NCBI GenBank assembly: GCA_016699555.1 | Contig: CP064981.1 | Coordinates: 434,001-498,000, forward strand | Source of the DNA: Candidatus Iainarchaeum sp. | GTDB lineage: Archaea > Iainarchaeota > Iainarchaeia > Iainarchaeales > VGJJ01 | Length of the DNA stretch: 64,000 nucleotides | Direction of reading: 5' to 3' | Part shown: positions 8,201 through 18,404 of the stretch, piece after piece | How positions within the stretch are numbered: the stretch's first letter is position 1 | Layout: every line of letters starts with the position of its first letter | The notes under the pieces: generated by a model | Told to the model about the DNA's origin: nothing | Databases searched by the model: none | Seen by the model: only the letters and a program-made list of their open reading frames with translations | Made by a program: the position numbers and the translations under genes

Positions 8201-11200
8201 ATGGGAATTAGTGAGCTTTTCTCCAACGCATACGCGAAAGTCGAAGATGCCTATTATGGCGTTTTGGACTTCTTCGAGGAAAAAGGCATCGGCTTGCCAT
8301 GGAGCTACAACGATTTCCTCGAAAACAAAGGCATTCCCGCCTTACCCTTCACGCTCGCGCTCATCTTCCTCCTCTTCGCGGGAGCAGGGATCGTCTGGGC
8401 GGGCGCACAACCCATCGACAAAGACCTCACATTCAATCTCAAAGACGCCAAAGGCAACCCATTGCAGGATGTCACCGTCAAGATCTATGACGGCGAAGGG
8501 AACCTGCTGCGCGAAGCCACCGTGAACGATGGCGAAACCCTCACGCTGCGCGGACTAAAACCCAACACCCAACTCGAAATCCAAGCCAGCAAGGATGGAT
8601 ATGGCTCGCGCGAAATCAGTTTGAATGAAAACGAAAATGACATCGCACTCGAACTCGAAGGCGAAAACGACGCCATCAGCGGAAGAATCAAACTCGTCGA
8701 TCGCGAAAGCCAAACCACCATCACCGATGCCGTGCTCACCATCGAATGGGCAGGGAATGCCAACTCTCTAGTTGTTTCTCCTGGCGCGGATGGCATTGCT
8801 ATTTTCTCCGATTTGCCCAAGGACCAAGAACTCTTCCTGACGGTGCGCGCCGACGACTATGAAGACCTCACGGAAGCCATTACCTTCTCCAACGAAGACG
8901 TCAAGATCAAGGAGCTCGTCCCCAAAGCATCCGCTTCATCAGGCACCAGCATCCTGCTCGTGAAAGCCATCGATGCGCAAAGCAAAAATGTGTTACAAAC
9001 TGTCCACATCAAAATAGAAAACGCACGCACGGGAGACATCATATCGGACTTGGACGATGCAGACGGACTGCACTCGGAGACGCTCAGCAAAGGAATGGTC
9101 GTGCGCGTGACCATCACTAAAGACGGCTACCTCACTTACTCCAGCAACACCGCATTCCCCGACGGGAAAACGCTGCGCAAGGAAGAAGAAAATATCATCG
9201 CCGAAATGGATTTCGGGGGCACCAGCCTATTCGTGATCGCCCAAGGCGGGGCAGGGGGGCAAGCGCTCGATAATGTTTCACTCACGCTCCTGGACGAACA
9301 GAACCAAAAAATCCAATCGCTCACGAGCAACTTCTCCGGAGAGACAGAGTTTCCGGGATTGAATGAAACACAAAACTACTCACTCCTTGCATTCCATCCT
9401 AATTATTTCCCCTCACGCCAGCGCGTCGACTGGACAGCGCTTCCCGCATCGGAGAAAGGCAAGACACTCCTGTTCGCACTAACTCCTATCACCAGCGGCC
9501 AATCCGGCGTGCTCACCGCATTCGTCATCGAGGCCAATGGGAAAGCCGGCGTGGGCGCTACTGTCTCCATCACCGAACTCACCGATGGAATCGAAGGCGA
9601 CCTTCCGCTCGTTGCGCCCCAGAGCACGGATATCGCCGGAAGCTTTTCCGTGAAGCTCCCCGTGGGCATGCGCATCCGCGTGGCGGCGGATAAGGGAGAC
9701 TTGCACGCCGAACAAGAAATCACGATCGCCGCAGGACTCAATCGCGTCAATCTCAACCTCGACGGAAAAGAGCTCCCGCTCCAACTCACGCTCAAATACC
9801 GCAGCGGGGAACCGTTCATCGGGGCAGTCGTCATCGAGAGCACGTCCGGGACACAACTCTATAGCGATACCGTCGTGGACGGGATCGTGAATGTGGACCC
9901 GCTCACCAACAACACGCTCAATCTCACCGCTACTCCTACTGGCGGAACCCCTATCCAGAAGACGATCAACGTCGAAGGAAGGGATGCGATCGAAATCATC
10001 CTCGACGAAACCACTTCGGCTTCCGCGGACGCACCCCAAATCCGCTTCTTGGGATTGGTGGATCCCCAAGGGAATTTCGTCCCCGGCATCACGCCCGACT
10101 CCGAGTCATTCGCGCGATTTGAAGTCAAGTGGCCTGCCTCCAACGCAACAACCACACGCAAAGGAGTTGTGCACGTCCGCGTGGGAAGCGATTCCGTTTT
10201 GAGCAGCGACTCGCAATTCATCGGGATCTATGGCGTCAATGCCCCTAATGTCACCGCTACCTATGGAAAGAGTTGGACTCCAACCCCTGCGCCCGGAAAC
10301 GAATACAAGGACCGCGCCACCAAGGGCAAAGCAGGAAGCTACAACAAATGGGTCGAACTCCAAGTCGACAATCCCACAGGCACGCAAATCGTCGATGTAC
10401 GCTTGAAAGCACGTGTGGGAACCCCGCTCGGAACGCAGGAATTGCACTACCGCGCCGAATTGCAACGCAGCGGAAGCGTGTCGCGCAACCCCGGGGATGC
10501 GGTCTTGGGAAGCAGTCCCTACACCAAAGAAAAGTCCGCACTCTATGCGCAAACGCTCGATGTGACTTTCCCCGTGTATGCATCCATCCCCATCTGTAAA
10601 GGAAGCATCTGCGCACGCGTCTCATTCATCGACGACGCGGCGAGAGAATATCCCATCGGCAACTTCACCGCCATGCGATCTTCTCCCTACGCGCTGCAAG
10701 TGGAATTGCTCCCTGCCGCGCGCAAGGATCCCACTACGAGCACGGCAGTGGGAGTCGTACAGGAAAGCAACCCCAATCTCGTTCCCCTTTCTTCCGTCAC
10801 GTCGAGCAATCCCAACATTCCCACGCTGCCGACCGGAACCACATCCACTCCCACCGTTAACACGGCCGCGCTTGCGCAATTGCGCGCCACGACCGCGGCA
10901 TCGAATCCCGCTCTCGTGTTCACCAAAGGAGAACTCAACACCTTCGGCCCGCTCGCAAAGGACGGACAACAAGAGACGACGCTCTCCATCCCGCTGACCG
11001 GATTCGGAGGAGCGCAAACCCTCAAAGCACGCGTGCACTTCGTTCCTCAACGCAATGGAGAAGGAAGCATCCTCCTGCAAGTCACGGCCGGCAGCGAAGT
11101 ATGGAGCGAGGAAATACCCATTTCCATCGTGGACCCCAAGCCCTTGAACGTGGATTATTCCCACAATGTCAACCCTGGCGAAAGCATCACATTCACCATC

Positions 11201-14200
11201 ACCGACGAAGCCGGCAATAGTCCTGTCGTGAACGCACTCATCGCACTCACGGATGCCCAAAACAAAACCATCGCCAGCGTGCAAGGCAACAACCTCACCA
11301 CTACCGGAGCCAATGGAAAATACACCCTTTCCAAGGCCATTGCCCCGGGCCTGTACGCGGTAAAAGTAACCGCGCCGGGATTCACCCCCTATGAAGACAC
11401 CATCGCGATCGGAATCAAAGGCGCCATCGAACTCGATGAAACCACTTCCATCAACATCCCCGCAGGACAAAAGACCGCCACGCAAACGCTGACGGTGAAG
11501 AACAACTCCGCATTCCCGCTCTCCAATGTCACCACCGAACTCGAGGCAATCGGGAAATTTCCCTCCACGCTGAAGGTAGAAGCCAAGACCATCGAAGTGA
11601 TACCCCCGCGCGGAAACGGCACGCTCACGCTCATCGCAACGTACACGGGCGACGTCGCGGATACCACTCCTGTCAGCGGGAGCATGCAATTGAAACTCCG
11701 CGCAGAAGCCAATGCGCAATTCCCCATTTATGCATCGTCGCAACTGAATGTCAGCTACAACCGCCAGCTCGATTCCTCTTGCCTCCAATTCAACAAGCAA
11801 AAGCTCTCCGTGCTGCTATCGGACGAGGAACAACCTTACCCCGCGAACAACTACTACACCAGCCTCCAAGGGAGCGCGGGAAACGATTACGATTACTACG
11901 GCAACCGCTACGCCACCCAGACGCCCCAATACGGAGCGAGCGGATACAACCAGTACGGCTACGACGCCAGCGGGCTCTACAACAATCCCACGCAAAAACG
12001 CGTCAACGTCAGCGTGAAGAACAACTGCGGAACGGATCTGGACCTCATCACCAGCATCAACCCCTCCAATGGAACCCAGGAAGTCGATGGACTGCGCGTG
12101 GCAGCAGTGGACTCCACGCTCAAGCTCCAGAACGGACAAGAAAAACAAGTCGACTTCTCGGTGCAGAACCAGTTGTTCCGTGCCGGAAGCGCAGGATTCT
12201 TCCAGCCCGGCGTGCCCATCGCATATGGAATCCAGTTCCGCGCGCCCCAAGTCGCTGCCGTGCTCCCGCTTGAAATCAACTTCTGGAGCCGCGCCACTGC
12301 ACTCAACACGCCGCAAGCCATCACATTGAACCTCGTCAAGAGCGGAAACCAAAAGGCCGTGGACCGCGTGCCTGTCGCGATAACGAATGCCAGCCCTGGG
12401 CCCATTTTCGGCATCAGCGCCCAAATCTCCGACGGCTACGACGCATCTTCACTCTACCAAGGCGGAAGCGAAGGGTTGCTTCCGCTGGCGGGATACAACC
12501 AAAACTTCCGCGGACAAACGCAACCCCCCCTGCAAGGGGTCACGCTGCGCGTAGAGAATGTGGCGGGCAACGCCGCCCTGGGACCGGGACAGAGCCTATT
12601 GCCTCCCATCGCGGTCGTGGGAGAAAGCACATCCGATAAGGTCCAGAGCGGACTCAAGACACTCACCATCTCCGGAATCGTGGATGGAAGAAGGAGCATC
12701 CTGCGACAGATTCCCATTTACATCCAAGTCGGAACCAGTTCCTGCTTGAAGATTACTGCGACAAATACCCCCGTCTCGTTCGTTTCAACGGAAACAACCG
12801 GAACACAATCCCAGCGCGTGCTCATCCGCAATGAGTGCCTAGAACCCGTGCGCATCGGGCAGATCTCCCCATCGACAGCGGGAAGCAACACCCTTGCGCT
12901 GGTAGCCATCGATGGAGACAACTCGCTGGAGAAAGACCAAGAAAAAGGATTCCAACTCCTCCTCACCAAAACGACCCCCTACAAAGGGAATTTTTCCATC
13001 GAGGTACAAGGATTGCTTGTACTATCCCAAAAGATCGTCAAGACCGAACCACTCCCCGTCGAGGTCCGATTAGGAGCGAACGAATTGAGTTCCGCCAACG
13101 TCTCCGGACTGGCCCAAGTCCCCGTGTGCGAGAACCCCAATGAAAAGATCGGCGTACGGTTCCCCATCCTCGCGACACGCGACGAATGCGCACAAGCCTA
13201 CTGCGATGCCGAGCAGCTCGCCAACATGCTCTCGCGCGTCATCGAACAGCAAATCAGCAAGGCCGTCCAACTCATGCAGAGCAAAAAGAATGACGCCGCC
13301 CAAATCCCCGGATGCGATCTCACGAAACGCTATTGCAGTTTTGCCCAGATGGGAATCCAAGGAAGCGCGTTCGAAGCCTACCTGCAGAACGACGCGCTCT
13401 CCCCGCAGATGATGCAGTATGTCATGCGCGGAGAAAAGTATCCACGATTGCAAGGCATGCAAGCGGAATTGGTCCCCACGCTTTCGGGAGAGAATGCCGA
13501 CGCCTCGTTCGAGTCCAAGCTCGGAGCCGGATTCGGAAACAAAGTATTCATGCCCGAAATCCAAGGGTGTGGAGCGTATCAATTCGCCATCGTCGGCGGA
13601 GTCGAAATGGCCGGAGCCCAATTGCAGCCCGATCAGATTAACGTCGGAATCAAGCTCATTTCTCCTCCCCGCGAGACGGCGGAATGCCAGTACAAGATCC
13701 AGAACGTAGCCAACTTCCTCCCCAAAGACCGCTCACTCACCAATGCCAACAATTCCCAACAAACACTCTTCGGAAACGTCGAATCAACCCCTGATCTGCG
13801 AGCATCCGCCGAAACGCTCGCCGAGACCGTATTCGGAAGCAAGAACCGCGTCTCCACGAACAGCGGAGGAAGCCGACTTGAATTGCGCGTAGGGAACCAA
13901 GCCGAAAGCATCGTCGAACTCACACTGGATCCCGCCACGCAAGGAGAAGGAAGCAAGCACGTGATCGGACTCGTCAAGCGAACCCAAGGAACGGTCCAAA
14001 AAGAAGCCGTCGTGGAAGTGGGAAGAATCATCACACAGCTAGGGAAAGGCGTCAACGGATGCATCACCCGCGACGAACGCACATGGAAGATATTCTCCGC
14101 CCCCAATGTGGGAACATTCCAATTCGCCGGATGCATGCTCAACGGCACCAAAGAAGGGGGACTGGCCGTGCGCGGGACACAAGCATGCTGCGTACTGAAT

Positions 14201-17200
14201 ACCAAGTCCGAGATCCAGAGTAACGTCACTTATTCCCTCAACCCCAGCGGAACCAATCCCATCCCTGGACTCAGGGAACTCAACCTCTACGAGGTCGCCA
14301 CTCCCAATGCCGATCCGAAGAATCCCATCCCCGGGAATGCCATCGTCAATGGAGCAGAATACCCGCTCGCCTTCAATTCCCAGACTAATGGATACCAGCA
14401 ATCCATTCTCCTATGCGGCACATCCGAGACCCAAACCCAAGCGCAAGCCCAAAACGCACTCGTCCAAGCAACTGCGACGCGCGTGAATGACAGCAAGGTC
14501 GCCGGGCCGCTCCAACTCCAAGTCAAGGTCTGTACACAAACTCCTGCCGATGCGCTCGCGGGAGCCGTAAAGAAAGGCAATGGAACCTGGTACGCCGCAC
14601 TCGATTGGGATAGCCCCGAAACAACGCAAACGCTCCGCCAGGCCGTCACCGAAATAGACACCCAGCAGAAACTCGGGCCCAGCTTCTTCAGCTACCAAGG
14701 AGAAGGGATCTTCGCCAACGACAATCCCGTCTACCGCGACCAATTCGCCACCAAGCAAAGCAAAGCACTCGTCCAATTCGGCGCAGCCTGCTTGGCCACA
14801 TGCGGCGCATGCCAAGTCGGACTCAAATTCGTCCCCATCCTCGGCCAAGTCACATGGAAGGGGTTGGCCCTCGACTGTATCGTGGGATGCGGAATCGGAA
14901 CCGGGCTCGGGGCCTATGAAGTATACAAGGACAAGGCCGACGACACCTTCCTCCAAGGCCCAAAAGAACTCGTAGAAAAATCCTACGGAAAATATATCCG
15001 CGACCCCATCCTGGACACCTTTGACGTCAAATCCGAAGAACGCGCGGGCGCATCCGCCGCACTCCTGACCGCGGGAATAGGGGCCAAAGTCTTGGGAGCC
15101 GTCGCCGCAGGAGGAGTTGTAGCCACCGACGCGATCGGAGGGAGAGGCACCACCGAAAATGCGCTCGAGCGCGTGGGAATAGGAAATGAAACCACAACAC
15201 CACCAGCAACACCCGCACAGGGCAACCTGGCCGCAAGTAATTACTCCCCTATCACGGGATTCGTTTCCCTCTCCCCCATCACGGGACTCGCAGTCTCCCC
15301 GGCAGTCGCAGCCGCAAGCTCACTCCGCTCCACGCCACAATTCTATGACTTCATCGAACTGCAGGAATTCATCGAACAAGCGCGTCGTAATGCCAACTTA
15401 GCCGCACAGGCCAACACCACTGCGCGCCAGAGCAAGCAAGTGTTCAGCGCCTACTATCCCGACGTCGAAGCCTACCGCAACATCGCCCAATCTAACCTCG
15501 ACCAAGGAATCGCACGCCTCGATCAACTCACGCAACTCGCCCAAGAAAGCGGAGCAGCCCCAAGCGCACAAGCGCTGCAGGCCGAGCGCGTGCGATTGGT
15601 GAATGCCAAAGCCGCATTGGCCGATACCACGCAAGGAAACAAAATCGCGCGCAACCTCAATAGCGCCATCGCCAACCTCGAACAAGCCGGAAAAGGAATT
15701 GCTACCACGGAACGCAACCTCGTCGCGCTCACCTCGCAAGGAGGAGGGCTCAGCGAAGCGCTCCGCGTCCAAGCCTTCCGACAGACGCAAGACCAGCTCG
15801 TCAGAGAAGTCCCCCAACTCGAATCACTCGTACGCGAAGAGACCACGCTCCGACCCCAATGGAATGCGGCGCAAGAACGACTCGTCAACGCCAACCAACA
15901 ACTCGCAGCCGCCCGCGCGGCCGAAACCGAAATCCGCAAGGCCAAAGAAGCCGCACGCCAATCCTATCTACGCGCTACCACGAATGAAGCAGGCGATGCG
16001 GCAGCGAAACAATTCAACGCATTGCTCGCCCAAGAGACCGAAGCCGGCGCGCGTGTGCGAGATGCCGTCGTCGCTTCCGCAAGCGCCAAGAACGAATTAG
16101 CGGCAGTCAACACTGCACTTGAATCCAATATCGGCAAACAAAAAGCCATACGCGGACGCATCGACACGCTCGTCAACCAATCCGACAACGCACTCGGAAG
16201 CGCTGCGCTCACACCCGAACAACGCGCGCTCCAACAGACCACTTCCAGCGCACGCGTCGGAGAACTCGAAGCCTCGCTCGCACGCGAACGCGCCGAAGTC
16301 GCGCGCTTGAGCGGAAATGTGGACGCGGCCAACCGCGCCCAAGCAGCCGCCGTGAATGAACTCCAACGCCGACGCGGGGATGTGGGAAGGCTCACGCGCG
16401 AGCTGCAGGCGTGTCAAGTCAATTGTGATAGTCTGCGCGCGCAACTCGAACAAGCCAATGCACGCGTCAGCGCAGGCGCTGAAGAACTCGCCCAAGTACG
16501 CGCACAAGCCGCACGCGAAGTCGAAGCGCTCGAGTCACAAGTCGCACGCGGAAGGGAGAACCTACGCGCACTCCAACAAGAAGCCGATGCCGAGTTGCTC
16601 CGACAAGGCGAAGCGCTGCAAGGAGAGATCGACCAACTCGAAGCGGCCAATCGCCGACAAGCCGCGCGCGTGCAGGATCTCACTACTCAACGCGACGCAC
16701 TCGATTCACGCGTGCGCGCGCTCGATGCCGAAATCTCCACACGAGCGACCCCGGACGAAGTCGCTCGATTAACGGCGCAACGCGATGAATTCGCACGCGG
16801 AAGAGACGCACTCGCCGGAGAACTAGCGGACGCCGATTCGGAACTGAACCGACAAGGAGCGGCGCTCCAACAGGAAATCGAAGAGCTGCGCGCGGGCCGA
16901 GACGCGACAGCCGAGCGTCTGCGCACCAGCCGCGCCAACCTTTCTGCCGCACAGCGCGATCTCTCTGTTGCGAATACGGAATTGGCCGAGCACCGCGAGT
17001 TCAGAACGCAAATAGAACAATTCCGCACCGATCCCGAATTCGCACGCGCATACGATGCCATCGAACAACGCACACGCACTGCGGCTGGCGTCACTAACGC
17101 CGACGGCGTCGTCCAACGCATCAACGCAGGGACATCCGCTCCCGTGTCACGCGGCTCGAGCGTCAGCTTCCCACGCGGTGCGGCCGTTGAAATGGGGACT

Positions 17201-18376
17201 GGAGCATCACTCGCGCTTCCGCCCAACACCGCTGCATCATTGCCCGCAGGGTCCACTCTTACTATTCCGTCCGGAAGCGCTGTTACTATGCCAGCGGGCG
17301 GAGCAATTGGAGTCCCTGCCGGAACACGTATTACAGGCCCAACCGGTGCAACCATTCCTGTCCCCCCAGGCGGTGGAGTGGTAAACGTTCCAGCGGGGGC
17401 GCATGTTGCAACACCCACCACAGGGACACGCTTTAGCAACGTCACATTACCTAGTGGCGGTGCCGTTGGCCTACCCGCAGGCGGAACAATTGCCGCGCCA
17501 CCTGGAACGCGCGTGGGACTGCCAGCGGGAGGAACAGGGACACTCACTACTGGAACAGGAACCATTCACGTACCCACTCCCACTGCAGTACCACCTGCCG
17601 GAGCTGCAACCGCATTGCCCGGCGGTGCAGGGACGACTGGCGGCGCAGCTGGAGGAGCAACCGGCGCTACAGGTGCAGGTGCAACAACGGGTGCTGGAGG
17701 CACAACAGGCGGTGCAGGAGCTGGCACGACCGGCGGAGCAGGCACTGGAGGAACAGGAGCGGCTGGAGGGGCAGCGGGTGGAGCCACTACCCCTCCTGCT
17801 GGTGCAACTGGTGGAGCGGCCACCGGCGGAACAACTCCCCCTACTGGTGGAGCCGGAGCGGCAACACCTCCTGCGGGCGGAGCTGGGGCAGTTACACCCC
17901 CTGCTGGCGGAGCAGGTGCTGCCGTGCCCCCCGGAACGACTCCCCCTGGAACAACCTCCCCCACAACTACAACCACTACAACGCCTGCAGCCACTACGAC
18001 TGCACCTGCGAAAACAGAGCCGGCTTTCAAGAAGACACGCGAGTTCGCGCGTGGACTGCTGTGCGATGGGCTTGGAGCTTACGCCGGGTATGTCGTCTAC
18101 CAGGACGAAATCACCGATGAGCTCGAGAACAAGATCACCATCCAGGAAGGCAGCCCCAACATCACCAGTCCCGAAACAGGACTGATGACGTTCAACAAGG
18201 GGCAGATCTACAAATTCAACGTCGTCCCCGACGCACAAGCCAAAGGCGGCAAGCGCGTGACGATCGATATTGTCCCGCCCCAGGAAAAAGTTCCCATCAA
18301 TGCATGGGTCGATGACTGCGGACAGAGTCCCGGCACCCTTCCTGGAGCGGCTCCCGCCGTGACGCCAGCCAACTAA
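8201..18376 (+). CDS. giant N-anchored surface protein A with coiled coil and low-complexity C-terminal region
   Basis: A 3391-residue protein from ATG 8201; a TTG two codons upstream is not needed. Map: cytoplasmic head with VEDAYYGVLDFF (residues 14-25); single membrane span 49-67; about six carboxypeptidase-regulatory/Ig-like beta modules (70-600); conserved DAVLG/LYA region ending in CKGSIC (Cys799); Tyr/Asn/Gly/Gln-rich stretch (about 1210-1266); YCDAEQ module (Cys1668); hydrophobic stretches around 2190-2270 that may insert in or lie on a membrane; long coiled coil rich in Ala/Arg/Glu (about 2380-2965); period-8 PAG repeats (2980-3125); Gly/Ala/Thr then Pro/Thr low complexity (3134-3270); small C-terminal globular part. 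Probably a cell-surface stalk or adhesin; paralogue of B, C and D. No C-terminal sorting signal. Function inferred. Confidence 0.85.
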   Translation: MGISELFSNAYAKVEDAYYGVLDFFEEKGIGLPWSYNDFLENKGIPALPFTLALIFLLFAGAGIVWAGAQPIDKDLTFNLKDAKGNPLQDVTVKIYDGEGNLLREATVNDGETLTLRGLKPNTQLEIQASKDGYGSREISLNENENDIALELEGENDAISGRIKLVDRESQTTITDAVLTIEWAGNANSLVVSPGADGIAIFSDLPKDQELFLTVRADDYEDLTEAITFSNEDVKIKELVPKASASSGTSILLVKAIDAQSKNVLQTVHIKIENARTGDIISDLDDADGLHSETLSKGMVVRVTITKDGYLTYSSNTAFPDGKTLRKEEENIIAEMDFGGTSLFVIAQGGAGGQALDNVSLTLLDEQNQKIQSLTSNFSGETEFPGLNETQNYSLLAFHPNYFPSRQRVDWTALPASEKGKTLLFALTPITSGQSGVLTAFVIEANGKAGVGATVSITELTDGIEGDLPLVAPQSTDIAGSFSVKLPVGMRIRVAADKGDLHAEQEITIAAGLNRVNLNLDGKELPLQLTLKYRSGEPFIGAVVIESTSGTQLYSDTVVDGIVNVDPLTNNTLNLTATPTGGTPIQKTINVEGRDAIEIILDETTSASADAPQIRFLGLVDPQGNFVPGITPDSESFARFEVKWPASNATTTRKGVVHVRVGSDSVLSSDSQFIGIYGVNAPNVTATYGKSWTPTPAPGNEYKDRATKGKAGSYNKWVELQVDNPTGTQIVDVRLKARVGTPLGTQELHYRAELQRSGSVSRNPGDAVLGSSPYTKEKSALYAQTLDVTFPVYASIPICKGSICARVSFIDDAAREYPIGNFTAMRSSPYALQVELLPAARKDPTTSTAVGVVQESNPNLVPLSSVTSSNPNIPTLPTGTTSTPTVNTAALAQLRATTAASNPALVFTKGELNTFGPLAKDGQQETTLSIPLTGFGGAQTLKARVHFVPQRNGEGSILLQVTAGSEVWSEEIPISIVDPKPLNVDYSHNVNPGESITFTITDEAGNSPVVNALIALTDAQNKTIASVQGNNLTTTGANGKYTLSKAIAPGLYAVKVTAPGFTPYEDTIAIGIKGAIELDETTSINIPAGQKTATQTLTVKNNSAFPLSNVTTELEAIGKFPSTLKVEAKTIEVIPPRGNGTLTLIATYTGDVADTTPVSGSMQLKLRAEANAQFPIYASSQLNVSYNRQLDSSCLQFNKQKLSVLLSDEEQPYPANNYYTSLQGSAGNDYDYYGNRYATQTPQYGASGYNQYGYDASGLYNNPTQKRVNVSVKNNCGTDLDLITSINPSNGTQEVDGLRVAAVDSTLKLQNGQEKQVDFSVQNQLFRAGSAGFFQPGVPIAYGIQFRAPQVAAVLPLEINFWSRATALNTPQAITLNLVKSGNQKAVDRVPVAITNASPGPIFGISAQISDGYDASSLYQGGSEGLLPLAGYNQNFRGQTQPPLQGVTLRVENVAGNAALGPGQSLLPPIAVVGESTSDKVQSGLKTLTISGIVDGRRSILRQIPIYIQVGTSSCLKITATNTPVSFVSTETTGTQSQRVLIRNECLEPVRIGQISPSTAGSNTLALVAIDGDNSLEKDQEKGFQLLLTKTTPYKGNFSIEVQGLLVLSQKIVKTEPLPVEVRLGANELSSANVSGLAQVPVCENPNEKIGVRFPILATRDECAQAYCDAEQLANMLSRVIEQQISKAVQLMQSKKNDAAQIPGCDLTKRYCSFAQMGIQGSAFEAYLQNDALSPQMMQYVMRGEKYPRLQGMQAELVPTLSGENADASFESKLGAGFGNKVFMPEIQGCGAYQFAIVGGVEMAGAQLQPDQINVGIKLISPPRETAECQYKIQNVANFLPKDRSLTNANNSQQTLFGNVESTPDLRASAETLAETVFGSKNRVSTNSGGSRLELRVGNQAESIVELTLDPATQGEGSKHVIGLVKRTQGTVQKEAVVEVGRIITQLGKGVNGCITRDERTWKIFSAPNVGTFQFAGCMLNGTKEGGLAVRGTQACCVLNTKSEIQSNVTYSLNPSGTNPIPGLRELNLYEVATPNADPKNPIPGNAIVNGAEYPLAFNSQTNGYQQSILLCGTSETQTQAQAQNALVQATATRVNDSKVAGPLQLQVKVCTQTPADALAGAVKKGNGTWYAALDWDSPETTQTLRQAVTEIDTQQKLGPSFFSYQGEGIFANDNPVYRDQFATKQSKALVQFGAACLATCGACQVGLKFVPILGQVTWKGLALDCIVGCGIGTGLGAYEVYKDKADDTFLQGPKELVEKSYGKYIRDPILDTFDVKSEERAGASAALLTAGIGAKVLGAVAAGGVVATDAIGGRGTTENALERVGIGNETTTPPATPAQGNLAASNYSPITGFVSLSPITGLAVSPAVAAASSLRSTPQFYDFIELQEFIEQARRNANLAAQANTTARQSKQVFSAYYPDVEAYRNIAQSNLDQGIARLDQLTQLAQESGAAPSAQALQAERVRLVNAKAALADTTQGNKIARNLNSAIANLEQAGKGIATTERNLVALTSQGGGLSEALRVQAFRQTQDQLVREVPQLESLVREETTLRPQWNAAQERLVNANQQLAAARAAETEIRKAKEAARQSYLRATTNEAGDAAAKQFNALLAQETEAGARVRDAVVASASAKNELAAVNTALESNIGKQKAIRGRIDTLVNQSDNALGSAALTPEQRALQQTTSSARVGELEASLARERAEVARLSGNVDAANRAQAAAVNELQRRRGDVGRLTRELQACQVNCDSLRAQLEQANARVSAGAEELAQVRAQAAREVEALESQVARGRENLRALQQEADAELLRQGEALQGEIDQLEAANRRQAARVQDLTTQRDALDSRVRALDAEISTRATPDEVARLTAQRDEFARGRDALAGELADADSELNRQGAALQQEIEELRAGRDATAERLRTSRANLSAAQRDLSVANTELAEHREFRTQIEQFRTDPEFARAYDAIEQRTRTAAGVTNADGVVQRINAGTSAPVSRGSSVSFPRGAAVEMGTGASLALPPNTAASLPAGSTLTIPSGSAVTMPAGGAIGVPAGTRITGPTGATIPVPPGGGVVNVPAGAHVATPTTGTRFSNVTLPSGGAVGLPAGGTIAAPPGTRVGLPAGGTGTLTTGTGTIHVPTPTAVPPAGAATALPGGAGTTGGAAGGATGATGAGATTGAGGTTGGAGAGTTGGAGTGGTGAAGGAAGGATTPPAGATGGAATGGTTPPTGGAGAATPPAGGAGAVTPPAGGAGAAVPPGTTPPGTTSPTTTTTTTPAATTTAPAKTEPAFKKTREFARGLLCDGLGAYAGYVVYQDEITDELENKITIQEGSPNITSPETGLMTFNKGQIYKFNVVPDAQAKGGKRVTIDIVPPQEKVPINAWVDDCGQSPGTLPGAAPAVTPAN
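17140..17575 (+). repeat. period-8 Pro-Ala-Gly protein repeat inside gene A
   Basis: Coding repeat, residues about 2980-3125 of protein A. Units such as SLPAGSTLTIPSGSAVTMPA and IGVPAGTR show a small-hydrophobic-Pro-x-Gly pattern every 8 residues or so, like a short-rung beta solenoid. Confidence 0.6.
17600..17960 (+). repeat. Gly/Ala/Thr-rich low-complexity coding repeat in gene A
   Basis: GGA/GCA/ACN codons give runs such as GGAGAGTTGGAGTGG followed by TPPAGG-type units. Likely a flexible, possibly glycosylated linker; the Thr content suits O-glycosylation. Confidence 0.7.
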
Positions 18377-18404
18377 TTATATTCTTGGCCGCGCTACTTC
18401 ACGC

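Noticed and set aside
17403..18185. Long plus-strand and minus-strand open frames over the C-terminal repeats of gene A (also 17471-18238 and 16687-17565)
   Set aside because: They are by-products of GC-rich, low-complexity coding sequence: translations are strings of Gln/Leu/Pro, Cys/Ser/Arg or Pro/Val/Ala with no motif.
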